From: UBA4744 sp963707435
GTDB taxonomy: Bacteria > Actinomycetota > Acidimicrobiia > Spongiisociales > UBA4744
DNA length: 64,000 nt
Assembly (NCBI GenBank): GCA_963707435.1
Contig: CAVPPF010000005.1
Span: 248,001 to 312,000 of the forward strand
Reading direction: 5' to 3'
In this document: positions 1-7,219 of the stretch, in pieces
Layout of the letters: each line of letters starts with the position of its first letter
Numbering within the stretch: position 1 is the first letter of the stretch
Made by a program: the position numbers and the translations under genes
The notes under the pieces: generated by a model
Database searches by the model: none
Told to the model about the DNA's origin: nothing
What the model saw: only the letters and a program-made list of their open reading frames with translations

Positions 1-261
1 ACGTAACCGCACTACCCGGCGTCGTATACGACGAGGTGTCCGGTTCGGCGACCGGTGCGGCCGAGACGAACGATCCCAAAGCCCATCATCGCCCTCAGCA
101 AGCCACCGATCCCGCCACTTACGCACCGTTTTGGCATCGACCTGGAACCGCTCAGCGGTCGCTTCGATCGTCCACCTGCGTGACACAACACAATCCACCA
201 TACGACGCCGCCCCTTCGGCGTAAGCGGCGCATTCGGATGCTGACATCTAGCGTGGGCCAT
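1..261 (-). CDS. IS481-family transposase, N-terminal 87 residues (partial)
   Basis: The frame starts at an ATG (259-261) and stays open to the window edge. It begins MAHARCQHPNAPLTPKGRR and continues with a helix-turn-helix: WTIEATAERFQVDAKTVRKW, then GLWDRSSRPHRSPNRTPRR. This is the typical DNA-binding N-terminus of actinobacterial IS481 transposases, which normally carry a DDE integrase core after it; that core is not visible here. The protein would bind the element ends and catalyse transposition. Whether the copy is intact cannot be judged from this window. Confidence 0.85.
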   Translation of the reverse strand, partial: MAHARCQHPNAPLTPKGRRRMVDCVVSRRWTIEATAERFQVDAKTVRKWRDRWLAEGDDGLWDRSSRPHRSPNRTPRRIRRRVVRLR

Positions 262-362
262 GAGCCCTCCCTACGAGTAGTGAGTCTGTCAACCCACAGT
301 CTCGTTCGGAGGGCTCACCCAATCACACCATCCCACCAGGGACAACGTCCCCGGTTGTCACA
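1..362 (-). mobile_element. IS481-family insertion sequence, one end (element runs off the left edge)
   Basis: The segment holds the 5' part of an IS481-type transposase gene and its upstream terminal region. Read on the minus strand, the putative outer end is TGTGACAACCGGGGAC from position 362. It is followed by an internal inverted repeat (261-270 with 308-317, ten bases). Position 363-368 reads CCTAGA, which fits the NCTAGN target described for Bordetella IS481. I therefore place the boundary at about 362, but the other end is outside the window and the boundary is inferred. The element sits directly downstream of the respiratory operon without disrupting its last gene. Confidence 0.6.
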
Positions 363-363
363 C

Positions 364-723
364 CTAGACCTTCTCGCGTTCCTGCTCTTCCTCAAAACGG
401 CTGAGGGCCGTCAGGAACATCCCGAACAGAATCAGCGACGCCAGCATGAACGTCAGCGGGATGATGCGAATCTCGAACGCGTTGAGGCCCTCGAAGTCGG
501 CCGGCCGTGGCCCGCGCGGCGCGTAGAGAACGAACAACAGGCTGTTGATCGCAGTCCAGCCGAACGTGGCCGCTCCGGTGATCAGAAACGCCAGTTTCTT
601 GCCGAGATTGGTCCAGTTCAACAGATAGACCGACCCGATGAACACAACGATGGAAGCCACCGTCAACAGGACACCGGTCACCGCCAGGTTGGCCGAGAGA
701 ATCTCCCTGAACAGTTCCCGCAT
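364..723 (-). CDS. small three-helix membrane protein, last gene of the bc-type operon
   Basis: This 119-residue protein has three predicted membrane helices (about 13-37, 43-68 and 87-108) and a charged C-terminus ending EEEQEREKV. I do not recognise a family. It follows the diheme cytochrome c gene by one base, so it is probably co-transcribed with the quinol:cytochrome c reductase genes and could be an accessory or assembly subunit. Its TAG stop lies inside the CCTAGA sequence that I take to be the target of the neighbouring IS481 element, so the insertion left the reading frame intact. Confidence 0.75.
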   Translation of the reverse strand: MRELFREILSANLAVTGVLLTVASIVVFIGSVYLLNWTNLGKKLAFLITGAATFGWTAINSLLFVLYAPRGPRPADFEGLNAFEIRIIPLTFMLASLILFGMFLTALSRFEEEQEREKV

Positions 724-724
724 T

Positions 725-2167
725 TCAGTCCCCCGTCAACGTACTGCCGCGTAAATACTGCACGATCAACTCCAGGTCGTCCAGCGAGAGGACCGGCCCA
801 AAGGCAGGCATGCGTCCTGATCCGACTCCATTGACCCCGTAGGGGACCCCGTTCTCGGAGCCTCTGGTGAGAAAGGTCACCATGTCTGCAGGGTCGAGGA
901 ACTGCACGTTCGGCCGGCCGTCCCAGAGCGCCGGACCGAGGGCACCGGAACCGACGGGCTGCGTGAACGCGACACCGGCCGAATACCCGGCCGTGTGGCA
1001 GCGGGCACAGTAAGCGTTGAACAGCCCGACGGCCCGGCCGGCTCTGTCGGCATCTCCTGCAAAGGTAGCGTCTGCCACCGCCGCGATGTCGATCTCCCAC
1101 TTGCGGTCCTGCTGCGCCTGCTCGAGGAACTCCAGACCGGCCACCGCCTGGTTGAGGAGCTTCTCCTGGTTGTCCGCGGTCACCTGCAGCTTCGTGGCGG
1201 CCGTCTCGAGGGAGGTGACTGCTTTTCGAGCCAGCTCGAGATCGTCCTCCCCCGGACTGGTTTGCGGACTCTCGGGATCAAGCGTGACCGCCAGGGCCGG
1301 ATCCCCGAGGGCTTCGCCGGCTTCGGCGAGCAGGGTGGTCAGTTCCTGTTCGGTACGGTCCGCCAGGCCATCGCCATCGACGTCGATGCCATCACCGGCC
1401 GACTCCAGAGCATCTGCGGCGCGTCCGGCCAGCTCACCGGCTATTCCCACCTGGGTCGGAGCCGCCTCGATCGAGGCGATGAGCGAGGTTTGCCCGGCGA
1501 TGGCGTTCTCCATCAGCGTGTCGGCCGTGTCCAGCCGGGACAGTGCTTCGTTGATGCTTGGTTCGATCTCGAGCAGAGCTTCGTCCTGGGGGATCATGAA
1601 TTCTTCCGACTGCAGATACTCCATCAGCTCTTCGATCTGCTGGTCGTTCAGCGGACCGCCGCCGTCGAGTCCCCATGCGGGCATCGGCGAGTTCGCCCGG
1701 CCGTAGACCAGCCAGAACTTCACCTCTTCGGGCGTGTACCGGTAGAAGACGGAGTTGATGTCGGGGGCCGACCAGGCAACGCTGATCCCGCTCCGCTTTT
1801 CCACGTACGAAGCAACCCCTCCGCCGCCGTCGACACCGTGGCAGATCCCGCATTGGAATTCCTCGAACAGGTGGGCGCCCCGTTCCAGAGCAACGTGGTC
1901 GAATTCCTCGACGAAGCCCTCCTGGCGGCTCTGCTCACTGACGAAGTAGATCGGCAGCGACAGCGCCAGGATCCCCGACAGCACCACCGCCGAAGCCAGG
2001 GTCTTGTCCAGCCGTTTTGACTCGAGGGTGTCGTCGGTGATCCCGGGAGCCAGATTGGGTGCTATTTCTTCTCTGCTCCGGCCCCGCAGGCTGTTGGCCA
2101 CCAGGAATGCCAGCCAGCCGATGGCTGCCAGGGCAGCAACCGTGATGACAATGGTGCTGCTCTCCAC
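725..2167 (-). CDS. membrane-anchored diheme cytochrome c of the bc-type complex
   Basis: This 480-residue protein starts at a GTG directly after the Rieske stop codon. It has two N-terminal membrane helices (about 5-26 and 57-76) and two cytochrome c domains, with heme motifs CGICH (106-110) and CARCH (387-391). Candidate axial methionines lie in SPMPAWG and GRMPAFG. Between the domains are a helical stretch and an Asp-rich loop, DIDVDGDGLADRTE near 260-273, that looks like a calcium-binding EF-type or thrombospondin-3-like motif. The role inferred from context is electron acceptor from the Rieske/cytochrome b core, like the QcrC diheme cytochrome of actinobacteria. The soluble domains should be extracytoplasmic. 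Confidence 0.9.
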   Translation of the reverse strand: MESSTIVITVAALAAIGWLAFLVANSLRGRSREEIAPNLAPGITDDTLESKRLDKTLASAVVLSGILALSLPIYFVSEQSRQEGFVEEFDHVALERGAHLFEEFQCGICHGVDGGGGVASYVEKRSGISVAWSAPDINSVFYRYTPEEVKFWLVYGRANSPMPAWGLDGGGPLNDQQIEELMEYLQSEEFMIPQDEALLEIEPSINEALSRLDTADTLMENAIAGQTSLIASIEAAPTQVGIAGELAGRAADALESAGDGIDVDGDGLADRTEQELTTLLAEAGEALGDPALAVTLDPESPQTSPGEDDLELARKAVTSLETAATKLQVTADNQEKLLNQAVAGLEFLEQAQQDRKWEIDIAAVADATFAGDADRAGRAVGLFNAYCARCHTAGYSAGVAFTQPVGSGALGPALWDGRPNVQFLDPADMVTFLTRGSENGVPYGVNGVGSGRMPAFGPVLSLDDLELIVQYLRGSTLTGD

Positions 2168-3067
2168 CTATCCCCCGATCGCCACGCAGGAGGGTCCCTG
2201 CGGATAGGGAACGGTCTTGACCGCGGCCCGGGCGGTCTGGATGACGGCACCGGTGTCGATGATGAGGCGCCCGTCCTCGGTGACCTCGACCACGAACCGA
2301 TCGAGGTTGCGGGGTGCGGGGCCGCCTTCGTACTCACCCACGAAGTTGTACTTGGACCCGTGACACGGACACTCAAAACCCTGGGATGTTGCACACCAGG
2401 GCACCCGGCAGCCGAGGTGTACGCACTTCTGCCAGAGGGCCGTGAGCCCCCCGGCCACGACGCTCTTGCCCTCGAATTGGATCCCATCAGGCTCGTCGAA
2501 GGGCATGACGTAGGCACGCGCGTCGGGGATGAAGAGAGGCTGCACCGAGCCGTCGGGCAGGAAGACCTGAGCGCGCACGTCCTCGACCAGTCCGGCGTCG
2601 ATCTTGCCGCCGAATCCCCCGGACAGCTTGGGCCAGAAGAAGGCCAGCATCGACAACCCCATCAGGCCGAGATAGCCGCCGAAGGTCGCCAGCAGCGCCC
2701 GATTGAAGAACATACGGCGAGTGACACCTGCTTCCTCGGGCGAGACCTCGACAACTCGTTGGACTTCGGCCACCGCTACGGCGGCTGCCACGGCGGCGAC
2801 AGGGACGGCTGCTTCTTCGGGCTCCGCCGGTTCTTCCTCAACGGCGGGAGTGTCATCCGCAGCAGGCTCCGCCTCGGCCACCGGTGCCGGGGCGATGATC
2901 GGGGCGGTCTCCTCTGAGACGTCGGCGGCCCGGGTTTCTCTGGAGAGCGCGGACCGCCAGTCCGTGGTCTTCTCCCCACCGCGCCGGTAGGCGATCGCGA
3001 ACGCCGCCAGGGCAGCCAGCAGACACACGGCGCCGATGGACACGATGAGGATCTGCGGTGTGCTCAT
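2168..3067 (-). CDS. Rieske iron-sulfur protein of the bc-type complex
   Basis: The 299-residue protein has an N-terminal helix (4-27), a Glu/Pro/Ala-rich linker (about 50-100), a second helix preceded by TRRMFFNRA (about 116-145) and a C-terminal Rieske domain. Cluster ligands are visible as C215 and H217 in CVHLGC and C233 and H236 in CPCHGS; C220 and C235 would form the stabilising disulfide. The 2Fe-2S cluster oxidises quinol and passes one electron to cytochrome c. The start at 3067 is chosen because its ATG overlaps the stop of the cytochrome b C-terminal gene (ATGA). An upstream in-frame start would overlap that gene much further. Confidence 0.93.
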   Translation of the reverse strand: MSTPQILIVSIGAVCLLAALAAFAIAYRRGGEKTTDWRSALSRETRAADVSEETAPIIAPAPVAEAEPAADDTPAVEEEPAEPEEAAVPVAAVAAAVAVAEVQRVVEVSPEEAGVTRRMFFNRALLATFGGYLGLMGLSMLAFFWPKLSGGFGGKIDAGLVEDVRAQVFLPDGSVQPLFIPDARAYVMPFDEPDGIQFEGKSVVAGGLTALWQKCVHLGCRVPWCATSQGFECPCHGSKYNFVGEYEGGPAPRNLDRFVVEVTEDGRLIIDTGAVIQTARAAVKTVPYPQGPSCVAIGG

Positions 3068-4452
3068 TCGAACGAGATCCAATCCTTGAGGTCGTCGAAC
3101 CAGATGCCGTCCGACCACGGATAGCTGAAGTTGAATCCCGGTCCCCGGAACAGCACCCCGATGATCGTCAGGACTGCCGACGCAACCAGGAAGAAGGTGA
3201 AGAAGGCAATGGCGAATTTGCGATCCGAGGGTTTGGTCGACGGGTTCCGGTCCACGTAGGGAACCGCCATCAGGCCGATCAAACCGATCACGGTCGGCAC
3301 CAGGACTCCCCCGACCTGCGGATCGAAGTACGACAGGAGTTCCTGCAGACCCAGGAAGTACCAGGGCGCCTTCGAGGGGTTGGGGGTCAGGTTGAAGTTG
3401 GCGAGATCGAGCAGCGGGGCCTGCAGAATGACGCTCAGCACGATCAGGAGTGACGTCACCGCCAGCAACGCAACGAACTCGATCAGCAACAGGTGAGGCC
3501 AGACGCTCACCTTGTCGGTCGGTTCGGCTTTGACCTGTTGAATCGACTTGGCACGGACGACCGTGAGGAGACGCTGGGGACGCACGCCTTCGGGCGTGCC
3601 GGCCGGCGGCACGACCGGGGGTGCGGTGACCGTCGTGGTGCGACCGGCGGCAACCTGAGCCGGTTCGGCGGCTGCCGCAGCCTCGACGGCGGCAGCTGCA
3701 GGGGCTGCGGCCGGTTCGGGCGGAGGAGGTGCTTCTGCAACCGGAGCGGGCTCCGCCGCCGGAGCAGGGGTCGATGGGGCACCACCGGTCATCTCCGCCA
3801 TGATGTCCTCGACCGGACGACCCGTCGCCTTCGCCTTGGCCTCCGCCGAACGACGCAGCAACGCCTCAGGAATCTTCGAGTCAGACGCAGCCGCAGCCGG
3901 AGCCGCAGCAGGCTCCTCCTTCGCCGGAGCGGGTTCCACCACCGCAGGTGCGGGCTCGGCAGGCGCACCACCGGTCATCTCCGCCATGATGTCCTCGACC
4001 GGACGACCCGTCGCCTTCGCCTTGGCCTCCGCCGAACGACGCAGCAACGCCTCAGGAATCTTCGAGTCAGACGCAGCCGCAGCCGCCGCAGCAGCAGGCT
4101 TCTCCTTCACCGGAGGCGTCTCCTCTTTCACGGGAACAGGCTCCACCGCCTCAACCGGAGTGGGTTCCTCGACCTCGGGAGCCGGTTCGGCTGTTGCCGC
4201 TTGCGCCGGAGGAGCCGTGGTTCCCAACGCCTTCTCGCGAGCAGCAGCCTCACGCTCCCGGACATCGTCGGGAATCCTCGTACCGGGCGCGTCGGCGCTC
4301 ACCCCGCCGGTGACCTCCTCGATCGCTGCGGCCGGTTCGGCCCCATCGGCGCCCAGGCCCATTTCCGCCAGAACCTGCTCCAACGGCACACCGAGCGCCT
4401 TGGCGCGCGCCTCGGCGGACCTCCGGAGAAGATGTTCTGGAATGTCAGGCAT
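3064..4452 (-). CDS. cytochrome b C-terminal subunit (subunit IV-like) with four N-terminal docking repeats
   Basis: This is a 462-residue fusion. Residues 1-290 contain a ~30-residue helical motif repeated four times: 4-32 (IPEHLLRRSAEARAKALG), a degenerate copy at 60-77, and near-identical copies at 132-162 and 194-224 (IPEALLRRSAEAKAKATG). They are separated by Ala/Pro/Glu linkers. Residues about 315-460 are the membrane part of a cytochrome b C-terminal domain with three helices. The quinol-site motif reads APWY (362-365) where b6f has PEWY. The same motif opens the CcoO-like and CcoP-like proteins at 11243 and 12055. N-terminal location implies the cytoplasmic side. I know of no described cytochrome b subunit with this extension. 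Confidence 0.92.
   Translation of the reverse strand: MPDIPEHLLRRSAEARAKALGVPLEQVLAEMGLGADGAEPAAAIEEVTGGVSADAPGTRIPDDVREREAAAREKALGTTAPPAQAATAEPAPEVEEPTPVEAVEPVPVKEETPPVKEKPAAAAAAAASDSKIPEALLRRSAEAKAKATGRPVEDIMAEMTGGAPAEPAPAVVEPAPAKEEPAAAPAAAASDSKIPEALLRRSAEAKAKATGRPVEDIMAEMTGGAPSTPAPAAEPAPVAEAPPPPEPAAAPAAAAVEAAAAAEPAQVAAGRTTTVTAPPVVPPAGTPEGVRPQRLLTVVRAKSIQQVKAEPTDKVSVWPHLLLIEFVALLAVTSLLIVLSVILQAPLLDLANFNLTPNPSKAPWYFLGLQELLSYFDPQVGGVLVPTVIGLIGLMAVPYVDRNPSTKPSDRKFAIAFFTFFLVASAVLTIIGVLFRGPGFNFSYPWSDGIWFDDLKDWISFE
3779..4085 (-). repeat. two exact ~121-bp direct repeats inside the cytochrome b gene
   Basis: Bases 3779-3899 and 3965-4085 are identical by eye and are offset by 186 bases, or 62 codons. 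They encode repeats 3 and 4 of the docking module and part of the linker. Exact identity at the DNA level, including third codon positions, indicates recent duplication or gene conversion rather than old divergence. The copy number could vary between strains. Confidence 0.9.
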
Positions 4453-4461
4453 ATGGCTTCC

Positions 4462-5235
4462 TTAGAGGGGTCCCGAGATCCCGCCGTCTTTGCGTACCCG
4501 CCAGAAGTGAACGGCCATGAAGATCACGATGATGAAGGGGAGGAAGAGAACGTGCAGCACGTAGAAGCGGAGCAGCGTGCTGCCGGTGACCTCAACACCG
4601 CCGAGGAGACCGAACTTGACCTGGTCGCCGAAGACCGGCACGAACCCGGCCATGTTGCTGCCAACCGTCACTGCCCACAGCGCCAGCTGGTCCCACGGCA
4701 ACAGGTACCCGGTGAAGGACAACAGCAGGGTCAGGAACAGCAGGACCACGCCGACGACCCAGTTGAACTCACGCGGCGGCTTGTAGGCGCCGTGATAGAA
4801 GACCCGTGACATGTGGAGAAAAACGGTGAGCACCATGAGGTGCGCTCCCCAACGATGCATGTTCCTGACCAGCGACCCGAACGCGACACTGGTCGAAAGA
4901 GCCTCGATATCGGCATAGGCGGCCGGGACGGTCGGCCGGTAGTAGAACATCAAGAAGATGCCGGTGATCGTGAGCAGGATGAAGAGGAAGAAGCTCAGGC
5001 CGCCCAAACAGAGCGTGTACGACAGCCGCACGCCGTGGCGCTTCACCTTCACCGGGTGCAGGTGATAGAGCACGTTGTTCATGATCACGTACGAACGGTT
5101 GCGGGGACTGTCGGTGTAGCCCTTCTTGAACGGTGATCCGGGCCGGAAGATGCTCTCCCAGGCCTGGCTGGCGCGCACCCGTTCTCCGACCTCGCCCACC
5201 CTTTCCTTGAGGCTCGTTTTATCTCCGTTTGCCAA
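4462..5235 (-). CDS. cytochrome b N-terminal subunit, b6 type
   Basis: This is the four-helix heme-carrying half of a split cytochrome b, 257 residues from the TTG at 5235. Heme ligand histidines are seen in MHRWGAH and FLHMSR, and in LHVLFLP and AVHFWRVRK. The last pair is 15 residues apart, as in b6. C76 in LCLGG corresponds to the cysteine that anchors heme ci in cytochrome b6; YYRPTV and GISGPL are also b6-like. It oxidises quinol and moves electrons across the membrane with the next subunit. TTG 5235 has a strong GGGAAGGGAAG site upstream. An ATG at 5280 with a weaker site would overlap the ferredoxin gene by 29 bases. Confidence 0.92.
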   Translation of the reverse strand: MANGDKTSLKERVGEVGERVRASQAWESIFRPGSPFKKGYTDSPRNRSYVIMNNVLYHLHPVKVKRHGVRLSYTLCLGGLSFFLFILLTITGIFLMFYYRPTVPAAYADIEALSTSVAFGSLVRNMHRWGAHLMVLTVFLHMSRVFYHGAYKPPREFNWVVGVVLLFLTLLLSFTGYLLPWDQLALWAVTVGSNMAGFVPVFGDQVKFGLLGGVEVTGSTLLRFYVLHVLFLPFIIVIFMAVHFWRVRKDGGISGPL

Positions 5236-5251
5236 CGTGTCTTCCCTTCCC

Positions 5252-5704
5252 TTACCAGCGCACGCCGTAGGCGTACCCATTCTTGAAATCTCTCTGCCCG
5301 GTGTCGACGGCCCACGGTGCCTCGTACAAACCTGCTTCGATGGCCTCGTCCGCCACCGAACCGGCGAACTTCCCGAGGGTGATCACCCCGGTCGGGCACC
5401 GGTCAATGCATAGCTGACACCGGGTGCACTCGACCTCATCGACCACAAAGAACCCGAAGGCTTCCTGATCGTCGGCCGGATTGGCGACCCCATGAGCCTC
5501 GGCGATCGCCGAGGTCGAGAGGTAGTGGATGCACTTCCAGGGGCAGATGTCGACGCAACCTTCACAGAGGATGCACTCGGATTGATCGATGTGCAGAAAC
5601 TGCTTCGGTCGAAGGCCCTGCTGCACATACTCGGTTTCGACCAGGGCGAGCTGATAGTCGTCGCGAAATGGCGGGGTCTCGAACCAGACGTCGGTGCGGG
5701 CCAT
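5252..5704 (-). CDS. 8Fe-8S ferredoxin in the bc-type operon
   Basis: The 150-residue protein has two 4Fe-4S motifs: CILCEGCVDICPWKC (near 44-58) and CTRCQLCIDRCP (near 93-104). It is longer than a simple bacterial ferredoxin, with about 30 extra residues on each side. It lies between a membrane protein and cytochrome b in a single operon with 1-30 base gaps. A ferredoxin is not a standard subunit of bc1 or b6f complexes, so it may feed electrons into the complex from the cytoplasmic side or carry them away. That role is inference from context only; no membrane helix is evident. Confidence 0.9.
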   Translation of the reverse strand: MARTDVWFETPPFRDDYQLALVETEYVQQGLRPKQFLHIDQSECILCEGCVDICPWKCIHYLSTSAIAEAHGVANPADDQEAFGFFVVDEVECTRCQLCIDRCPTGVITLGKFAGSVADEAIEAGLYEAPWAVDTGQRDFKNGYAYGVRW

Positions 5705-5705
5705 A

Positions 5706-6332
5706 TCAGTCGCCCTTCACCAGCGGCCGGCCGTAGACGGACTGCTTCTCTTCGACGGCTGCGGCAGGTTTGGCTTTGCCCCAATCCTGGAGCTTGTAGG
5801 CGAAGACGATCGCGGCGCCGAGCATGACCAGGTTGTAGGTGCCCGAGACCGCATCTTTGACCACCGAGTAGCTGATATCCACCTCATTGCCCAGCACCAG
5901 CCAGGGGGGAATCGTGAACAGAATCCTCTGCGACGTGAACTCGAGCGGGCCCTGGGTCAAGTTGAGCCACTCCGAAGGGACCACCCCGAAGATGAGAACC
6001 AGTTCGATCCAGGCGATGAATGCGCCAAAGGTTGCGCGAGCCCAGGTGAGTTTCCGACCCATGAACCACAGGAACAGGGAACCGATAATCATCAACTGGG
6101 AACCGCCGAATCCGATCAGCTGTCCGAGCGTGACCCATTGCCATCCGCGCGGGATCCAGCCCAGATAGTCGACCTGGAGCGGCACCTCGACGCCGTCGAT
6201 GAACTCGGTCTCGGGGAAAAGGGCGTAATGGGCAATGATGACGCCGACGGTCAGAGCCAGAGTCCCGAGGAGTAGGGCGGCGGCACCCAGCCGGGTCCTT
6301 TGTTTCTCTGTCAGCTCGGCCAACCGGTTCAT
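5706..6332 (-). CDS. four-helix membrane protein, first gene of the bc-type operon
   Basis: This 208-residue protein has predicted helices near 15-36, 66-90, 96-118 and 160-180 and a short cytoplasmic tail. I do not recognise a family. It precedes the ferredoxin gene by one base and opens the seven-gene run, so it is probably the first cistron. A membrane partner of the ferredoxin is a reasonable guess, as in electron-entry modules where a soluble iron-sulfur protein docks to a membrane anchor. No heme motif or conserved histidine pair typical of a cytochrome b anchor is obvious. Confidence 0.75.
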   Translation of the reverse strand: MNRLAELTEKQRTRLGAAALLLGTLALTVGVIIAHYALFPETEFIDGVEVPLQVDYLGWIPRGWQWVTLGQLIGFGGSQLMIIGSLFLWFMGRKLTWARATFGAFIAWIELVLIFGVVPSEWLNLTQGPLEFTSQRILFTIPPWLVLGNEVDISYSVVKDAVSGTYNLVMLGAAIVFAYKLQDWGKAKPAAAVEEKQSVYGRPLVKGD

Positions 6333-6370
6333 TGGTTCGGTCTCATCTCCATCGCCACCAAGGACGCCGT

Positions 6371-6399
6371 ACTCTACCGCGCAGATCTAGATCAGCAAC
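6371..6399 (-). promoter_or_regulatory. candidate sigma-A promoter for the bc-type operon
   Basis: On the minus strand a -10-like TAGAGT (6371-6376) lies 17 bases after a weak -35-like GTTGCT (6394-6399). It would start transcription near 6364, about 30 bases before the first gene. The -35 match is poor, so this is only a candidate. The 6333-6496 gap shows no other convincing signal. Confidence 0.35.
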
Positions 6400-6496
6400 G
6401 GTCAACAGGAGATTGGCGGTTCCGCCGCGATCGAGACACGGCGCAAGGAACGTCTCGTGTTTCGGGACGACACCGATCCGACGACCGCCGGTCCGC

Positions 6497-7219
6497 CTAT
6501 TCGACCATCTTCCGGCGGAACAGAAACAGGGCGAGGGCGACGGTCACCGCGGTATAGCCGAGCACCCAGTACACATCGGTGGCGACGACTCCGAATCCGG
6601 CCCCGTTCAGCATGACATCCCGGGTCGCATCGAGGGCATGGGCGAAGGGAAGTGCGTTCCCGACGCTCTGGAACACACCGCCGATTGCGTCCAGGTCCAT
6701 CCAGGCGCCTCCGAAGATGGTCAGGAGCAGGATGACGGCGTAGGCGCCGGACAGCGGCGCCAGGGGGAGGACCGATCCGAGGATCATTCCCAGGCCGATG
6801 TAGAAGATCGCCGTGACCAACAGGATGAGCACCACCAGCACGACACTTCCTTCCACCTCCAGCCCGAGAAACGCGCCGATACCGAAGAGCAGCATGCCCT
6901 GGAAGATGGCCACCGGCAGGTACGGCAGGGAGTAGGCAGACACGAAACCGCTCGCCCGCACGGGCGCCGTCAGCAACCGGGCGAACAGGGCGGTTTCGCG
7001 GTCACGAGAAAGGGTCATGGCGGCGCTGAACATCAGCATGACGAACCCGAACAGCACAATCCCCGGCGCCAGCACGGTCGGGGAGTAGAACACGTCGAAC
7101 TCACCAAAGGCTTGCAGGACCAGGAGGAGCAAGAGCGGCAGCCCGATGGTGATTCCCAGCGAGAGCGGATCTCGCCAGACTTCCTTGAAGTTCCGCTTGG
7201 CCAGCTCGAGAGATCTCAT
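6497..7219 (-). CDS. ABC-2 type exporter permease
   Basis: This 240-residue integral membrane protein has about six predicted helices (first near 23-42, last near 215-235) and the organisation of ABC-2 permeases (DrrB-like). Its start overlaps the end of the ATPase gene upstream by four bases, so the pair is translationally coupled. Together they would form an exporter. The substrate (drug, lipid or polysaccharide) cannot be read from the sequence. It is separated from the respiratory operon by about 165 bases and probably has no functional link to it. Confidence 0.88.
   Translation of the reverse strand: MRSLELAKRNFKEVWRDPLSLGITIGLPLLLLLVLQAFGEFDVFYSPTVLAPGIVLFGFVMLMFSAAMTLSRDRETALFARLLTAPVRASGFVSAYSLPYLPVAIFQGMLLFGIGAFLGLEVEGSVVLVVLILLVTAIFYIGLGMILGSVLPLAPLSGAYAVILLLTIFGGAWMDLDAIGGVFQSVGNALPFAHALDATRDVMLNGAGFGVVATDVYWVLGYTAVTVALALFLFRRKMVE

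Noticed and set aside
3779..4085. Regular direct repeats considered as a CRISPR array
   Set aside because: There are only two long identical copies at a 186-base spacing, in frame inside a gene, and they encode a protein domain.
3493..4809. Arg/Gly-rich 438-codon frame on the plus strand opposite cytochrome b
   Set aside because: It is antisense to two well-supported cytochrome b subunit genes. The repeats in it mirror the docking repeats of the real gene.
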